A stretch of 64,000 bases of DNA. Source: Pseudomonadales bacterium. GTDB lineage: Bacteria; Pseudomonadota; Gammaproteobacteria; Pseudomonadales; Pseudohongiellaceae. The stretch's first letter is position 1; every line of letters starts with the position of its first letter. Positions 1 to 8,432 of the stretch are shown piece after piece. The translations under genes and the position numbers were made by a program. The notes beneath the pieces were generated by a model. That model was not told the DNA's origin. It did no database searches and saw only the letters and a list, made by a program, of their open reading frames with translations. The DNA lies in the NCBI GenBank assembly GCA_024234395.1, contig JACKOH010000003.1, forward strand, positions 310,001 through 374,000. The letters are read 5' to 3'.

Positions 1-1
1 C

Positions 2-286
2 CTGAACCAGATGCGAATTCTGGCGCAGAACAACGTGGTTCCCGAACTGAACACCACCGACCGGCCTGACTTCGCGGCCCTGCTCAATGACTCCATCAAG
101 CAGGTCAATAACCTGCAGAGTGAAGCCCGCGAACTGCGCGATGCTTTGGTAACCGGCAAACAGGGCGTGGACCTTCCGGAGGTCATGGTAGCGGCCGAAA
201 AGGCGTCGGTTTCCTTTGAAGCCATGACCGAGGTGCGGAACAAATTACTGTCCGCCTACCAGGAAGTCATGAACATGCAGATCTAG
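2..286 (+). CDS. fliE: Flagellar hook-basal body protein FliE (5' partial)
   Basis: FliE joins the MS ring to the proximal rod of the flagellar basal body and is one of the first export substrates. The C-terminal half carries the family signature: a stretch ending in KASVSFEAMTEVRNKL followed by SAYQEVMNMQI, which matches the conserved FliE end. The reading frame is open to the left edge (codons for Leu-Asn-Gln precede the ATG at 11), and family members usually have 100-110 residues, so the true start probably lies outside the window. It lies 33 bases before fliF in the same direction, the usual fliE-fliF order. Confidence 0.93.
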   Translation: MNQMRILAQNNVVPELNTTDRPDFAALLNDSIKQVNNLQSEARELRDALVTGKQGVDLPEVMVAAEKASVSFEAMTEVRNKLLSAYQEVMNMQI

Positions 287-319
287 ACCGGCACCCGGAC
301 TCAGGACGTTAATTAAACC

Positions 320-1975
320 ATGGCCAGTGCTTCGACCTCGAATTCCCTGTTTGCGCAGCTCAACTCCCTGAGCCAGCTCAGTCTCGCCCGGCAACTGGGG
401 TTCATGTTGATACTCGCTGCCAGCATAGCGCTGGGCAGTGCGATCGTGCTGTGGTCCATGAACCCGGGTTACACAGTGCTCTATACCGGGCTTTCCGATC
501 AGGATTCCTCCGCCGTGATGGCCGCTCTCGAACAAAATGGCCTGACTTACAGGATCGACGGAGCCAGCGGCATGATCACGGTTCCGGCCGACCAGTTGCG
601 GCGTATAAGGATGCAGCTGGCTAATCAGGGCCTGCCCCGCTCCACCAGCCAGGGATTCGAGATTCTCAATCAGGAGCAGGGATTGGGCACCAGCAACTTT
701 GTGGAACAGGCCCGCTACAATCGCGCTCTTGAACAGGAGCTGACCCAGACTATCAAACAGATTCGCGGGGTCCGCGATGCCCGTGTGCACCTCAGTATCC
801 CGCGCCAGGGATCCTTCATTCGAAATACCAGAAAGCCCAGCGCATCGGTGATGATTGACATCATGGATAGGCAGGTTCCGGGCGACACACAATTGTCAGG
901 TATCGTGCACCTGGTGGCGTCCAGTGTTGCAGGCCTGGAAACCTCCCAGGTATCCATCGTCGACCAGCGAGGCACGCTGCTGTCCGACCGGGACGACTCG
1001 GAGCTGGGCAACACCACCGAGGCAATCCGTTTTACCCGCAACATTGAGACTAACTACAGCGAGCGTATTCTCGACTTGCTGACTCCCATCGTCGGCAGCG
1101 GCAACGTAAAGGCCCAGGTAGCCGCCAGCATCGATTTCACTGCCACGGAAACCACCGAGGAAACCTATAACCCGGAAACCCTGGCGGTCCGCAGTGAACA
1201 GCTGGAAGAGGAAACCGCCGACCTGAACGGCGAATCGGAAACGGTTGTACCCGGTGCCGTGGCCGCCAATCCGCCTGCGGATACGGGCGACAGTGAGAAT
1301 CAGACCAGCAACGATAGCAGTCGCCAGACCCGAACCAGCACGGTGCGCAATTACGAAGTGGATCGCAGTGTCAGCCATATAAAAAAGACACCGGGCGCTA
1401 TTCAGCAACTATCGGTGGCTGTTCTGGTGGATCTCTCGGCCAGCGCCGCCGGTAGCATGGACCAGGAAGGCGCCAACGCCAGCACCGCCAACCTGCAGGC
1501 CAGAGTCGACCGGCTCACGCAGCTGGTGAAAGATGCTATCGGGTTCAACGAAGCGCGGGGTGACACGGTAAGTGTAATCAACGAGCCGTTCTTCTCCAGC
1601 GAGTTGCCGGAACCGGAAGCCGTTCCCATCTGGCAACAGGCATGGTTTTTCAATACCGCGAAGCAGGCGGGTGCGGCACTGGTGGTACTGATGCTGATTT
1701 TTGCTGTTTTGAGACCCGCGCTCAAGGCAGTGGTATCCAACGGCAAGACAGTCCCTGCCAGGAACCAGGCTAACGCGGCTGGCAGCGGAGCTGCCGATGA
1801 ATTTGGCGACGAGCAGGTTCAATTGTCCGGTCATGCCGGTTCCGCCCAGCTCGCCGCCCCGGCAGGCAGTCCTGCCCTTACCTTTGACGACAATCTGGTC
1901 CGGGCGCAGAACCTGGTAATGCAGGAACCAACCCGGGCTGCACGCATGATTCAGAACTGGTTGGCTAATGAATAA
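320..1975 (+). CDS. fliF: Flagellar MS-ring protein FliF
   Basis: FliF forms the membrane MS ring that houses the flagellar export gate. The 551-residue protein has the family plan: a transmembrane helix near residues 26-46, a YscJ/FliF ring domain (GLSDQDSSAVMAALEQNGL and following), a long periplasmic region, a low-complexity loop rich in Glu, Asn and Ser, and a second membrane helix near 448-465. The cytoplasmic tail ends in MQEPTRAARMIQNWLANE. In known FliF proteins this terminal segment binds FliG, yet fliG is not the next gene here: fliH starts inside the fliF stop region (8-bp overlap). Length is normal, so FliF itself looks intact. Confidence 0.96.
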   Translation: MASASTSNSLFAQLNSLSQLSLARQLGFMLILAASIALGSAIVLWSMNPGYTVLYTGLSDQDSSAVMAALEQNGLTYRIDGASGMITVPADQLRRIRMQLANQGLPRSTSQGFEILNQEQGLGTSNFVEQARYNRALEQELTQTIKQIRGVRDARVHLSIPRQGSFIRNTRKPSASVMIDIMDRQVPGDTQLSGIVHLVASSVAGLETSQVSIVDQRGTLLSDRDDSELGNTTEAIRFTRNIETNYSERILDLLTPIVGSGNVKAQVAASIDFTATETTEETYNPETLAVRSEQLEEETADLNGESETVVPGAVAANPPADTGDSENQTSNDSSRQTRTSTVRNYEVDRSVSHIKKTPGAIQQLSVAVLVDLSASAAGSMDQEGANASTANLQARVDRLTQLVKDAIGFNEARGDTVSVINEPFFSSELPEPEAVPIWQQAWFFNTAKQAGAALVVLMLIFAVLRPALKAVVSNGKTVPARNQANAAGSGAADEFGDEQVQLSGHAGSAQLAAPAGSPALTFDDNLVRAQNLVMQEPTRAARMIQNWLANE

Positions 1976-2582
1976 TTTCAGCAAGAAATCCGGCAATCTC
2001 GACGTTTCAGCCTGGGAGACCCCCCGACTGATCAATCACAATGCCCCCTCTCCCGCCGTTTCCAGCAGTGAGATGGAGGCCCGCCAGGAAGTCTACGAGC
2101 AGGCGTTCCGGGAAGGCTATGAACATGGCAAGGAACTTGGCCTGCAGGAAGCGGAAGATCAGCTGCGGCTGATCGAAGAACTGCTGGCCGCACTGCGTAA
2201 ACCCTTTGACGAGCAAAGCCGCCAGTTGACGGAGGTGCTCGTGCAGCTGGCCGGCAGGATCGCCCGGGCCATAGTCGCCAGGGAGCTTGAATCCAGTCCC
2301 GAGACGCTGCTATCTATGGTGCAGCAGTCCCTGTCGTTACTGGAGAACAGCGAACAGGATGTCTTCATTCACCTGAACCCCCACACTGCTCAGACCCTTC
2401 GCAGTCTGATCAGCGACCGGGAAGTGGCCCGCAACTGGCAGATCGTGGATGATCCACACGTGTCGCTGGAAGACTTCCGAATCCGTTGTCAGGATTCAAT
2501 AGTCGACGCGGACCTTGATGCCAGGATCAGGCTGGTAGTCAACCAGGTTCTCGACCAGAAACCTGATACCAAGGAAGTATGA
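1968..2582 (+). CDS. fliH: Flagellar assembly protein FliH
   Basis: FliH is the peripheral stalk of the flagellar export ATPase: it dimerises, binds FliI and docks the complex to the C-ring protein FliN and to FlhA. The 204-residue protein has a single N-terminal Trp (SAWETPRL) in the docking region, then EGYEHGKELGLQEAEDQL, a long helix of the FliH/YscL type, and the C-terminal FliI-binding domain with VDADLDARIRLVVNQVL. It overlaps fliF by 8 bases and fliI by 4 bases, so it is translationally coupled to both. In related genomes fliG occupies this junction; its absence is discussed in the findings. Confidence 0.93.
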   Translation: MNNFSKKSGNLDVSAWETPRLINHNAPSPAVSSSEMEARQEVYEQAFREGYEHGKELGLQEAEDQLRLIEELLAALRKPFDEQSRQLTEVLVQLAGRIARAIVARELESSPETLLSMVQQSLSLLENSEQDVFIHLNPHTAQTLRSLISDREVARNWQIVDDPHVSLEDFRIRCQDSIVDADLDARIRLVVNQVLDQKPDTKEV

Positions 2583-3955
2583 CCTCCGGCCCCTCCCAGT
2601 CCCCGGTGCAGTCGCGTCTCAGCGGAATCGAGGCGCAGCTGCGGTTCTGTGTCGACCGGGTAACCGCCCCGAAGTTGCCGGTCGAAGGACGCATTGTCCA
2701 GATGAAGGGGCTTACCCTGGTGGCAGCCGGCTGTCAGGCGACAATCGGCAGTCGCTGCAAAATCATTCTGTCAGATAGCAAGGAAATCGAAGCCGAAGTC
2801 GTTGGCTTTGCCGAGGACAACCTGTTCCTGATGCCGATCGGCAGAATCCATGGCCTGATGCCCGGTGCCCGGGTAAAACCTCTGCCACACTATCCCGAAG
2901 TGGGAGTCGGCAACTGCCTGCTGGGTCGGGTTATCGACAGCCAGGGCAATCCCATCGATGCCAGACCCCAGCTCAGGTATGAGAAAAACATTCATCTGCT
3001 CGGTCCTCCGATCAATCCGTTCAACCGCATGCCGATCGACCGTCCTCTCGACGTCGGTGTACGCGCCATCAACGCCCTGTTCAGCGTCGGACGTGGTCAG
3101 CGGATGGGCCTGTTCGCCGGCAGCGGCGTAGGCAAGAGCGTGTTACTGGGACAGATGACAAAAAATACCGAAGCCGATGTGGTGGTGGTCGGATTGATCG
3201 GCGAACGTGGCCGCGAAGTCCGGGAGTTTGTCGACAATATCCTTGGTCGCGACAGTATCGACAAGGCCGTAGTAGTGGCTACGCCGGCCGACGACCCACC
3301 GTTGATGCGCCTGCATGGAGCCTGGCGGGCCACGGCGATAGCCGAGTACTTTCGCGATCAGGGTCTGCATGTGCTGTTGTTGATGGATTCACTGACCCGT
3401 TTTGCCCAGGCACAACGGGAGCTCTCTTTGGCCATTGGTGAACCTCCGGTCACCCGCGGTTATTCACCCTCCGTGTTCGCCCAGTTGCCGCAACTGGTGG
3501 AACGGGCGGGCAATGGTGTGCAGTCTGCGGGCGGTTCGATTACCGCGTTCTACACGGTGCTGGCCGAGGCGGATGATCAGAATGACCCGATCGTCGATGC
3601 CACCCGGGCGATTCTTGATGGCCATATTGTGCTGTCCCGGGATCTCGCGGAAGCGGGTCTGTTCCCCGCCATCGATGTGGAGGCATCGATCAGCCGGGTT
3701 ATGAACGGCATTGTTGAACCTCGGCACCAGGAGGCCGCCACACGCTTCAAGAAGCTCTACAGCGTTTATGAGAAGAACCGTGATCTCATCAATGTGGGCG
3801 CCTACCGGCCCGGGGCCGATCCGGAGATCGATCTTGCCATCCGGTATTTCCCCCGGTTGCTCAGTTTTATTCAACAGGGCCAGACCGAGAAATCCACCTA
3901 CCAGACCAGCCTGACCGAACTGTTTGAATTGTTTGACAGGAAGGAAGCCCATTGA
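2579..3955 (+). CDS. fliI: Flagellum-specific ATPase FliI
   Basis: FliI is the F1-beta-like ATPase that unfolds and delivers substrates to the flagellar type III export gate. At 458 residues it has normal length. Walker A GSGVGKS lies near residues 181-187, followed by the type III ATPase signature GLIGERGREVREF, a Walker B region LLLMDSLTRFAQAQRE, and the region PPVTRGYSPSVFAQLPQLVE. The N-terminal part carries the expected beta-barrel. It overlaps fliH and fliJ by 4 bases each. Nothing in the sequence suggests loss of ATPase activity. Confidence 0.97.
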   Translation: MTSGPSQSPVQSRLSGIEAQLRFCVDRVTAPKLPVEGRIVQMKGLTLVAAGCQATIGSRCKIILSDSKEIEAEVVGFAEDNLFLMPIGRIHGLMPGARVKPLPHYPEVGVGNCLLGRVIDSQGNPIDARPQLRYEKNIHLLGPPINPFNRMPIDRPLDVGVRAINALFSVGRGQRMGLFAGSGVGKSVLLGQMTKNTEADVVVVGLIGERGREVREFVDNILGRDSIDKAVVVATPADDPPLMRLHGAWRATAIAEYFRDQGLHVLLLMDSLTRFAQAQRELSLAIGEPPVTRGYSPSVFAQLPQLVERAGNGVQSAGGSITAFYTVLAEADDQNDPIVDATRAILDGHIVLSRDLAEAGLFPAIDVEASISRVMNGIVEPRHQEAATRFKKLYSVYEKNRDLINVGAYRPGADPEIDLAIRYFPRLLSFIQQGQTEKSTYQTSLTELFELFDRKEAH

Positions 3956-4380
3956 AACGCTCGGAGCGAATTGACAGGCTGCATCGCATCAACAAGCTGC
4001 AGGAGGAACTCGCCGCGGCCAATCACGGGAGCGTCCTGGCCCGCTACGAAAGTCTGCGCAATCAGCTGGACAAGCTGCAGGACTACTGGAGCGAATACAG
4101 TGCCCGGCTTGAGGAGCTGAAACAGTCCACCAGCAGTGTCCGCGACCTCCAGGAATATCACCGCTTCCTAGGCAAACTTGAGGAAGCCATAGCGCAGCAG
4201 AGTATCGAACTGGAAGCCTGTGCGGAGGCCCTGAGCAGTGCCGAACAGGAACTGGTCGAGCGTGGTGTGGAAGCTAAAAAAATGGAAAAAGCCAGCGCCG
4301 GGATCCGTGAGCAGGAGGACGCGAGAGAGCGTCAGAAGCTGCAGAAGGAAAGTGACGAACTGGCTGCCAGCAGATTCTGA
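3952..4380 (+). CDS. fliJ: Flagellar export protein FliJ
   Basis: FliJ is the coiled-coil stalk that sits in the FliI hexamer and connects it to FlhA. The 142-residue product is almost entirely predicted helix with heptad-like spacing (RLHRINKLQEELAAANHGS, YESLRNQLDKLQDYWSEY), is strongly charged and has no membrane segment, as expected. Sequence conservation in this family is weak, so the call rests on length, coiled-coil character and its place directly after fliI with a 4-base overlap. It is the last gene of the first flagellar unit; about 130 bases separate it from fliK. Confidence 0.85.
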   Translation: MKRSERIDRLHRINKLQEELAAANHGSVLARYESLRNQLDKLQDYWSEYSARLEELKQSTSSVRDLQEYHRFLGKLEEAIAQQSIELEACAEALSSAEQELVERGVEAKKMEKASAGIREQEDARERQKLQKESDELAASRF

Positions 4381-4407
4381 TGCGTAAGCGCAATCGGGAT
4401 GTTTTTA

Positions 4408-4436
4408 TTGACACCCGTTACGGCTGGAACAATTAT
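4408..4436 (+). promoter_or_regulatory. Candidate sigma-70 promoter for fliK-fliN
   Basis: TTGACA at 4408-4413 is a perfect -35 box, followed after exactly 17 bases by AATTAT at 4431-4436 as a fair -10 box. It lies in the 129-base gap between fliJ and fliK, about 75 bases before the fliK start, and would make fliK-fliN a separate transcript. This is read from the sequence only. Confidence 0.5.
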
Positions 4437-4509
4437 TGCTTTACTTATTGGAACATGAGCCGGACCGTTTATTGAAACTCATGCCGGAACCTAAGCTGAC
4501 GGATCGTCG

Positions 4510-6294
4510 ATGACAGTACTGATTAACTTCAATCCACCCGGCCTGCCGGTCGAATCCTCCCGGAGCACCGCCCGGGACAGCGCATTGCGCTCTGCCGATA
4601 AAACATCGGCCGAGGAGAACAACAGCGAATTCGCGCGGCTCATGAAGGCTCCGGGTGTCGAACCGCAGACGTCTCAACGACAAAAGCTCGACACTCAGGG
4701 GAACCCGCTCAGCGGACCGGAGCGGGAAAAATCGCAATCGGAACCGGATGCGGAACAGCCTGCTGACGCATTGTCCAGCTCTACCTCCCCAGCAGAACAG
4801 CCAACGGCTCCGGCCATCTCGTCCGAATCGAATTCCCATGCCAATGATGTTACTCGCCAGCTGTTTGCTGAAGCAGCGGAAGCCATGCCTGAATCGGAGT
4901 CCAGGGCAGCGATTCCCTCTTCCTTGGTGGACCGGAAACGAGAAACAGCCAGTTCGGTGGCAATCAGGACTGCCGCCGATACCCGTCCAGCAAAGCCGGC
5001 ATCGTCCTGGAACGCAGCCCGGGATCCAACCCGTTCTACATCCGACGCGCTTACTTCCAGGGTCGATGTACAGTTTGAACCAACCCGGGCTATGGCAAAA
5101 CTGACAACGGAATCGACCGGCCAGTCTGGACTGGCTCACTCACAGGCACCAGGTGATTCTGACGAAACACTGCATTTTCTGGAGCAGTTGAAGCTGGCCC
5201 GCCATGATGAGAGCCACCGATATGCCTCATCGGCAGAACAGAATCCCGCAACGAAAGTTATTGGGAATGCTCAGGCGGAACCGGGACGACCGCTGTCCGC
5301 CAGCGAACCGACCCCGACAGGCTCAGGCAGTCAAAAGCACAGTGTCAACGGGTTGGAACCACTGCCAGCAACCGCCAGACCTCAGCCAGCGCCCGGTCAG
5401 GCCGACGGCGGGCCGGAGATGAATTCCACCACCACGGACGCCGGCAGTCCGGGCGGCAACAATAACGGCAATGCAAGCGGCAACCCGTTACCCACCGGCG
5501 GCAAACCTTTGCCGTCGGTTCTATTGCAGACCAATGCCGCTGAGGGTCCCGGGCTGGCTGACCGGACTGAGCTGATGACGCGGGCGGTGGGCAATTCGAG
5601 ATCCAGATCCGGAACTCGTGAAATGCGGGAAGCCTCCGTGATCGACCGATCTGCAGCAGCCGACTTTCGAAACCCTGCCAGCGACAACAGCTTTCGAATC
5701 GTAAATCCGGTACAGCCGGCCGCAGCAGGCAGCGACGTTCCCCAGGCTGCTCAACCTTCCGGGCTGGAATCGCAAACGAACTCCTTGCTGGCGGGTTCCC
5801 AGGCGGCCGACAAACCCGGGTCAGCCAGGTTGACCATGCCGACAGGCCTGAACAACAATGCCGGCTTTTCGATTCACATCCAGCCGGACAGCCCAGCCTG
5901 GAGCAGTCAACTGGGTAACCATATCCGCTGGATGAATAACCTCAATCTGTCCTCTGCCGAGCTTAAGCTCAGCCCCGCCGAACTGGGGACGCTGGAAATC
6001 CGGATCTCCGCCGACGATGATCAGACCCGGGTGAGCTTTATCACCAGCAATGTGGCGGCAAAAGAACTCATCGAGTCTTCACTGCCCCGGCTCAGGGAGT
6101 TGCTCGGACAGAGTGGGTTGTTGCTGGAACACGGTGATGTGACTCACCGTGAAGCAAGCCCCGAAAACTCCGGCAATCGCAATTTTGCCGCTTCCAGTGC
6201 ACCACTGGAATCACTGCGGCAGGAAAACGGCGAACCGGAACCGGCCTTTTATCCGCGCCCGGCCAGTGACCACAGGATCGATCATTTTGCCTGA
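4510..6294 (+). CDS. fliK: Flagellar hook-length control protein FliK
   Basis: FliK is the secreted molecular ruler that fixes hook length and switches export specificity through FlhB. The 594-residue protein has a long, disordered, Ser/Pro/Ala/Gln-rich N-terminal two-thirds, typical of rulers, and a compact C-terminal FliK domain around residues 470-560: WMNNLNLSSAELKLSPAELG, LEIRISADDDQTRVSF and LPRLRELLGQSGLLLEH. The ATG at 4510 has only a weak ribosome site (ggatcg). Directly downstream is fliN; fliL and fliM, which normally separate them, are missing. Confidence 0.92.
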   Translation: MTVLINFNPPGLPVESSRSTARDSALRSADKTSAEENNSEFARLMKAPGVEPQTSQRQKLDTQGNPLSGPEREKSQSEPDAEQPADALSSSTSPAEQPTAPAISSESNSHANDVTRQLFAEAAEAMPESESRAAIPSSLVDRKRETASSVAIRTAADTRPAKPASSWNAARDPTRSTSDALTSRVDVQFEPTRAMAKLTTESTGQSGLAHSQAPGDSDETLHFLEQLKLARHDESHRYASSAEQNPATKVIGNAQAEPGRPLSASEPTPTGSGSQKHSVNGLEPLPATARPQPAPGQADGGPEMNSTTTDAGSPGGNNNGNASGNPLPTGGKPLPSVLLQTNAAEGPGLADRTELMTRAVGNSRSRSGTREMREASVIDRSAAADFRNPASDNSFRIVNPVQPAAAGSDVPQAAQPSGLESQTNSLLAGSQAADKPGSARLTMPTGLNNNAGFSIHIQPDSPAWSSQLGNHIRWMNNLNLSSAELKLSPAELGTLEIRISADDDQTRVSFITSNVAAKELIESSLPRLRELLGQSGLLLEHGDVTHREASPENSGNRNFAASSAPLESLRQENGEPEPAFYPRPASDHRIDHFA

Positions 6295-6336
6295 CCGGCA
6301 CATTACCGAATTTAATCAGACCACCAGGATTCACCG

Positions 6337-6732
6337 ATGAGCGACACCACAGATTCCATTGACCCCACAGGTTCTACCGATCCCTCCCTGGCCGCGGCGG
6401 AGAATTCAGCGCCGCCTGAACAACCGGTTGCCGCTCCTGAACCTGCAAAACCGGGTGCCGCTGTGGGCAGTGCCGAAGTCAACCTTGAGGCCCTGCTCAA
6501 GGTTCCGGTGGCGCTTTCCATCGAGGTAGGGCGCCGCAGGATGCGGCTGGACGATCTGCTGGATACCGAAGAGGGGACGGTAATCGAACTGGACAAGCTG
6601 TTGAATGAGCCGCTGGATATCCTGGTGAACGGCGCCCTGATCGCTCATGGCGTGATCGTCCTGGCGCAGGACCGCTTCGGAATTCAGATTACCGATATTC
6701 TCAGTCCTGAAGAGCGGGCCCGAACACTCTGA
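6337..6732 (+). CDS. fliN: Flagellar motor switch / C-ring protein FliN
   Basis: FliN forms the lower C-ring and is the docking site for FliH-FliI during export. The C-terminal SpoA domain (about residues 48-128) is typical: LLKVPVALSIEVGRRRM, DLLDTEEGTVIELDKLLNEP, LDILVNGALIAHGVIVLAQD, FGIQITDIL. The N-terminal 45 residues are an acidic, Pro/Ala-rich linker. It starts 42 bases after fliK, with no fliM in between. No fliO/P/Q/R follows: the next gene is convergent, so the remainder of the export gate must be encoded elsewhere. Confidence 0.93.
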   Translation: MSDTTDSIDPTGSTDPSLAAAENSAPPEQPVAAPEPAKPGAAVGSAEVNLEALLKVPVALSIEVGRRRMRLDDLLDTEEGTVIELDKLLNEPLDILVNGALIAHGVIVLAQDRFGIQITDILSPEERARTL

Positions 6733-6783
6733 CGTTCCGGCTCCCGCCGGTGCAGGCCCGCAGTCTGCCTGTTAAACAGGCTG

Positions 6784-8058
6784 TCAGTCTTCCAGCCTGG
6801 CAAACAGCTGCGCGGTCCAGGTAATGGATTCGATATAGCCTTTGATAAGATCCTGATTGCTCAGGTTTCTTACCGTGAGATTTTCCCAGTCCCCCTGTTC
6901 ATAACGGGTTATGGTCTGCAACAGACTGCCGTATTCTCCATCCCCGGATACCAGTGCATTGACGATATTGTCCGCCAGGGGCAGTTGCCTGAGAATTGAT
7001 TCCATTGACTGATCCATGATTGCATCAATGGAGGAAAACAGCCCGGTGATAAACCCGGTTTCTCCGTTGTAGCCACATTTGGCCGACAGAGTCTGCATCA
7101 TCCGCGCCCGGCGCAGGCTCTGGGACAAAAGCTCCTGTGGCTTGTCGTCGATATCGGTTAATACGATGATACACATCCAGTCCCTGATGGTTTTCAGGCC
7201 CAGGGCCACGATCGCTTCCCGCACCGATTTGATTTCCCTTCGGAAATTGTAGAATGCCGAGTTGATAATACGCAGGATCTTGTAGCTGATTCCCACGTCT
7301 TTGCTGATCAGGCTTTCCAGTTCCGAGATGTCGCAATTGGGATCCTGCAACTTGGCGAGGATCTTCAAAACCGACAGTCGGTTAGGCTTGATTGATTGAC
7401 CGGTAAGTATCATCGGTTTACAGAAGTAAAAGCCCTGGAAATAATCGAAACCCAGGCGCTTGCAGAGTTCGAATTCCTCGTGAGTTTCGACCTTCTCCGC
7501 AAGCAGCTTGATGTTTCTGGCTTTCAGCGCCTTGATTTCAGTTTCGAGTTTACTGACATCACAGCCCAATATATCGATTTTGACGATGTCGATAACATCG
7601 AACAGCGGTTCCTTGTTGTCGGTGAAAATATAATCGTCCAGTGCCAACTGGTAGCCCTTGCGGGACAGCTTCTGCAAGCCATTGACCACAGTCTCATCCA
7701 CCACCACATCCTCGAGTACTTCCACCACCAGGGATTTGGGTGACAACGGCAGGGGGATTTCCTCAACCAGAAATTCCCTGGTGAAATTGACGAAGACCTG
7801 TCGGTTTTCGGCAATTTCGTGGATGCACATGTCGACAAAGGCATTGAGCAGAACCTGGCTGCTCGCTACGCTGCCGTCCTTGACCCGGGCCATGTTGTCT
7901 CCGCCGCTGCGAAACAGCAGTTCGTAGGCATACACAGTGGAGTTACAATCGAAAATCGGCTGGCGCGCAATGAAGATGTCGTTCTTTCCGGTGGGCTTCC
8001 TTTCCGGGTGAGTGGACTCCAATGTAACTGCGGGAGCTTTTGCGACGACTTGTGACAT
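6784..8058 (-). CDS. EAL-HDOD (YuxH/CdgJ-type) regulatory protein
   Basis: This 424-residue cytoplasmic protein pairs an N-terminal EAL domain (about 28-215) with a C-terminal HDOD domain (about 225-400; ISKDVGISYKILRIINSAFY is the HDOD start). Family members, such as Vibrio CdgJ, influence motility and c-di-GMP-linked behaviour. The EAL motif itself is degenerate (YELLFR) and other metal ligands of active phosphodiesterases look altered, so it is probably an effector rather than an enzyme; this is family knowledge plus inference. Its position convergent with the flagellar genes fits a motility or surface role. Confidence 0.9.
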   Translation of the reverse strand: MSQVVAKAPAVTLESTHPERKPTGKNDIFIARQPIFDCNSTVYAYELLFRSGGDNMARVKDGSVASSQVLLNAFVDMCIHEIAENRQVFVNFTREFLVEEIPLPLSPKSLVVEVLEDVVVDETVVNGLQKLSRKGYQLALDDYIFTDNKEPLFDVIDIVKIDILGCDVSKLETEIKALKARNIKLLAEKVETHEEFELCKRLGFDYFQGFYFCKPMILTGQSIKPNRLSVLKILAKLQDPNCDISELESLISKDVGISYKILRIINSAFYNFRREIKSVREAIVALGLKTIRDWMCIIVLTDIDDKPQELLSQSLRRARMMQTLSAKCGYNGETGFITGLFSSIDAIMDQSMESILRQLPLADNIVNALVSGDGEYGSLLQTITRYEQGDWENLTVRNLSNQDLIKGYIESITWTAQLFARLED

Positions 8059-8432
8059 TCACAGATTCCTTGTTCTTGAGACCAGCGGTATGGCTGGAGT
8101 CTGGTTGTTAACGTTGTAAACGACATTCCAGCGAATGAACTTTAGCGACGGCTGACGGATTGATGAACTGATTCGCAGTTCCTCGTGCCAAGTCGCTCAA
8201 AATTGACCCGGCGCCCGGAAAACTGCCGGGAAATAACGCAGAAACCCGATCTTTTCGGGGGTAATCGGCTGCCTGGAACGCGCCCAGGGATTCTCTTGCG
8301 GCCCCGCTGACAGATTGTGTGACCGGATACCCCTGTCCACCAATTCGATGCCGGGGAAATCACCGTAGGTGCAACTTCCAGGCCCTGTTGCTATTCTTTG
8401 TAATCCCCAGAACTGCAGGTTATGAGTGTGCC
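8059..8432. other. Intergenic region between divergent genes
   Basis: This 374-base region separates the EAL-HDOD gene from the amidase and should hold both promoters. Two small inverted repeats are visible: CCCGG-aaaactg-CCGGG near 8215-8231 and CCCGATCTTTTCGGG near 8247-8262. Open frames across it have no recognisable protein features. I assign no gene. Confidence 0.5.

Noticed and set aside
4441..5139. 232-residue Cys/Arg-rich frame on the - strand
   Set aside because: It is antisense to the disordered part of fliK and has no family character.
6761..6783. Palindrome GCCTGTTAAACAGGC as a terminator between fliN and the EAL-HDOD gene
   Set aside because: There is no T-tract on either side and the loop would be too small; it may be only a chance palindrome.
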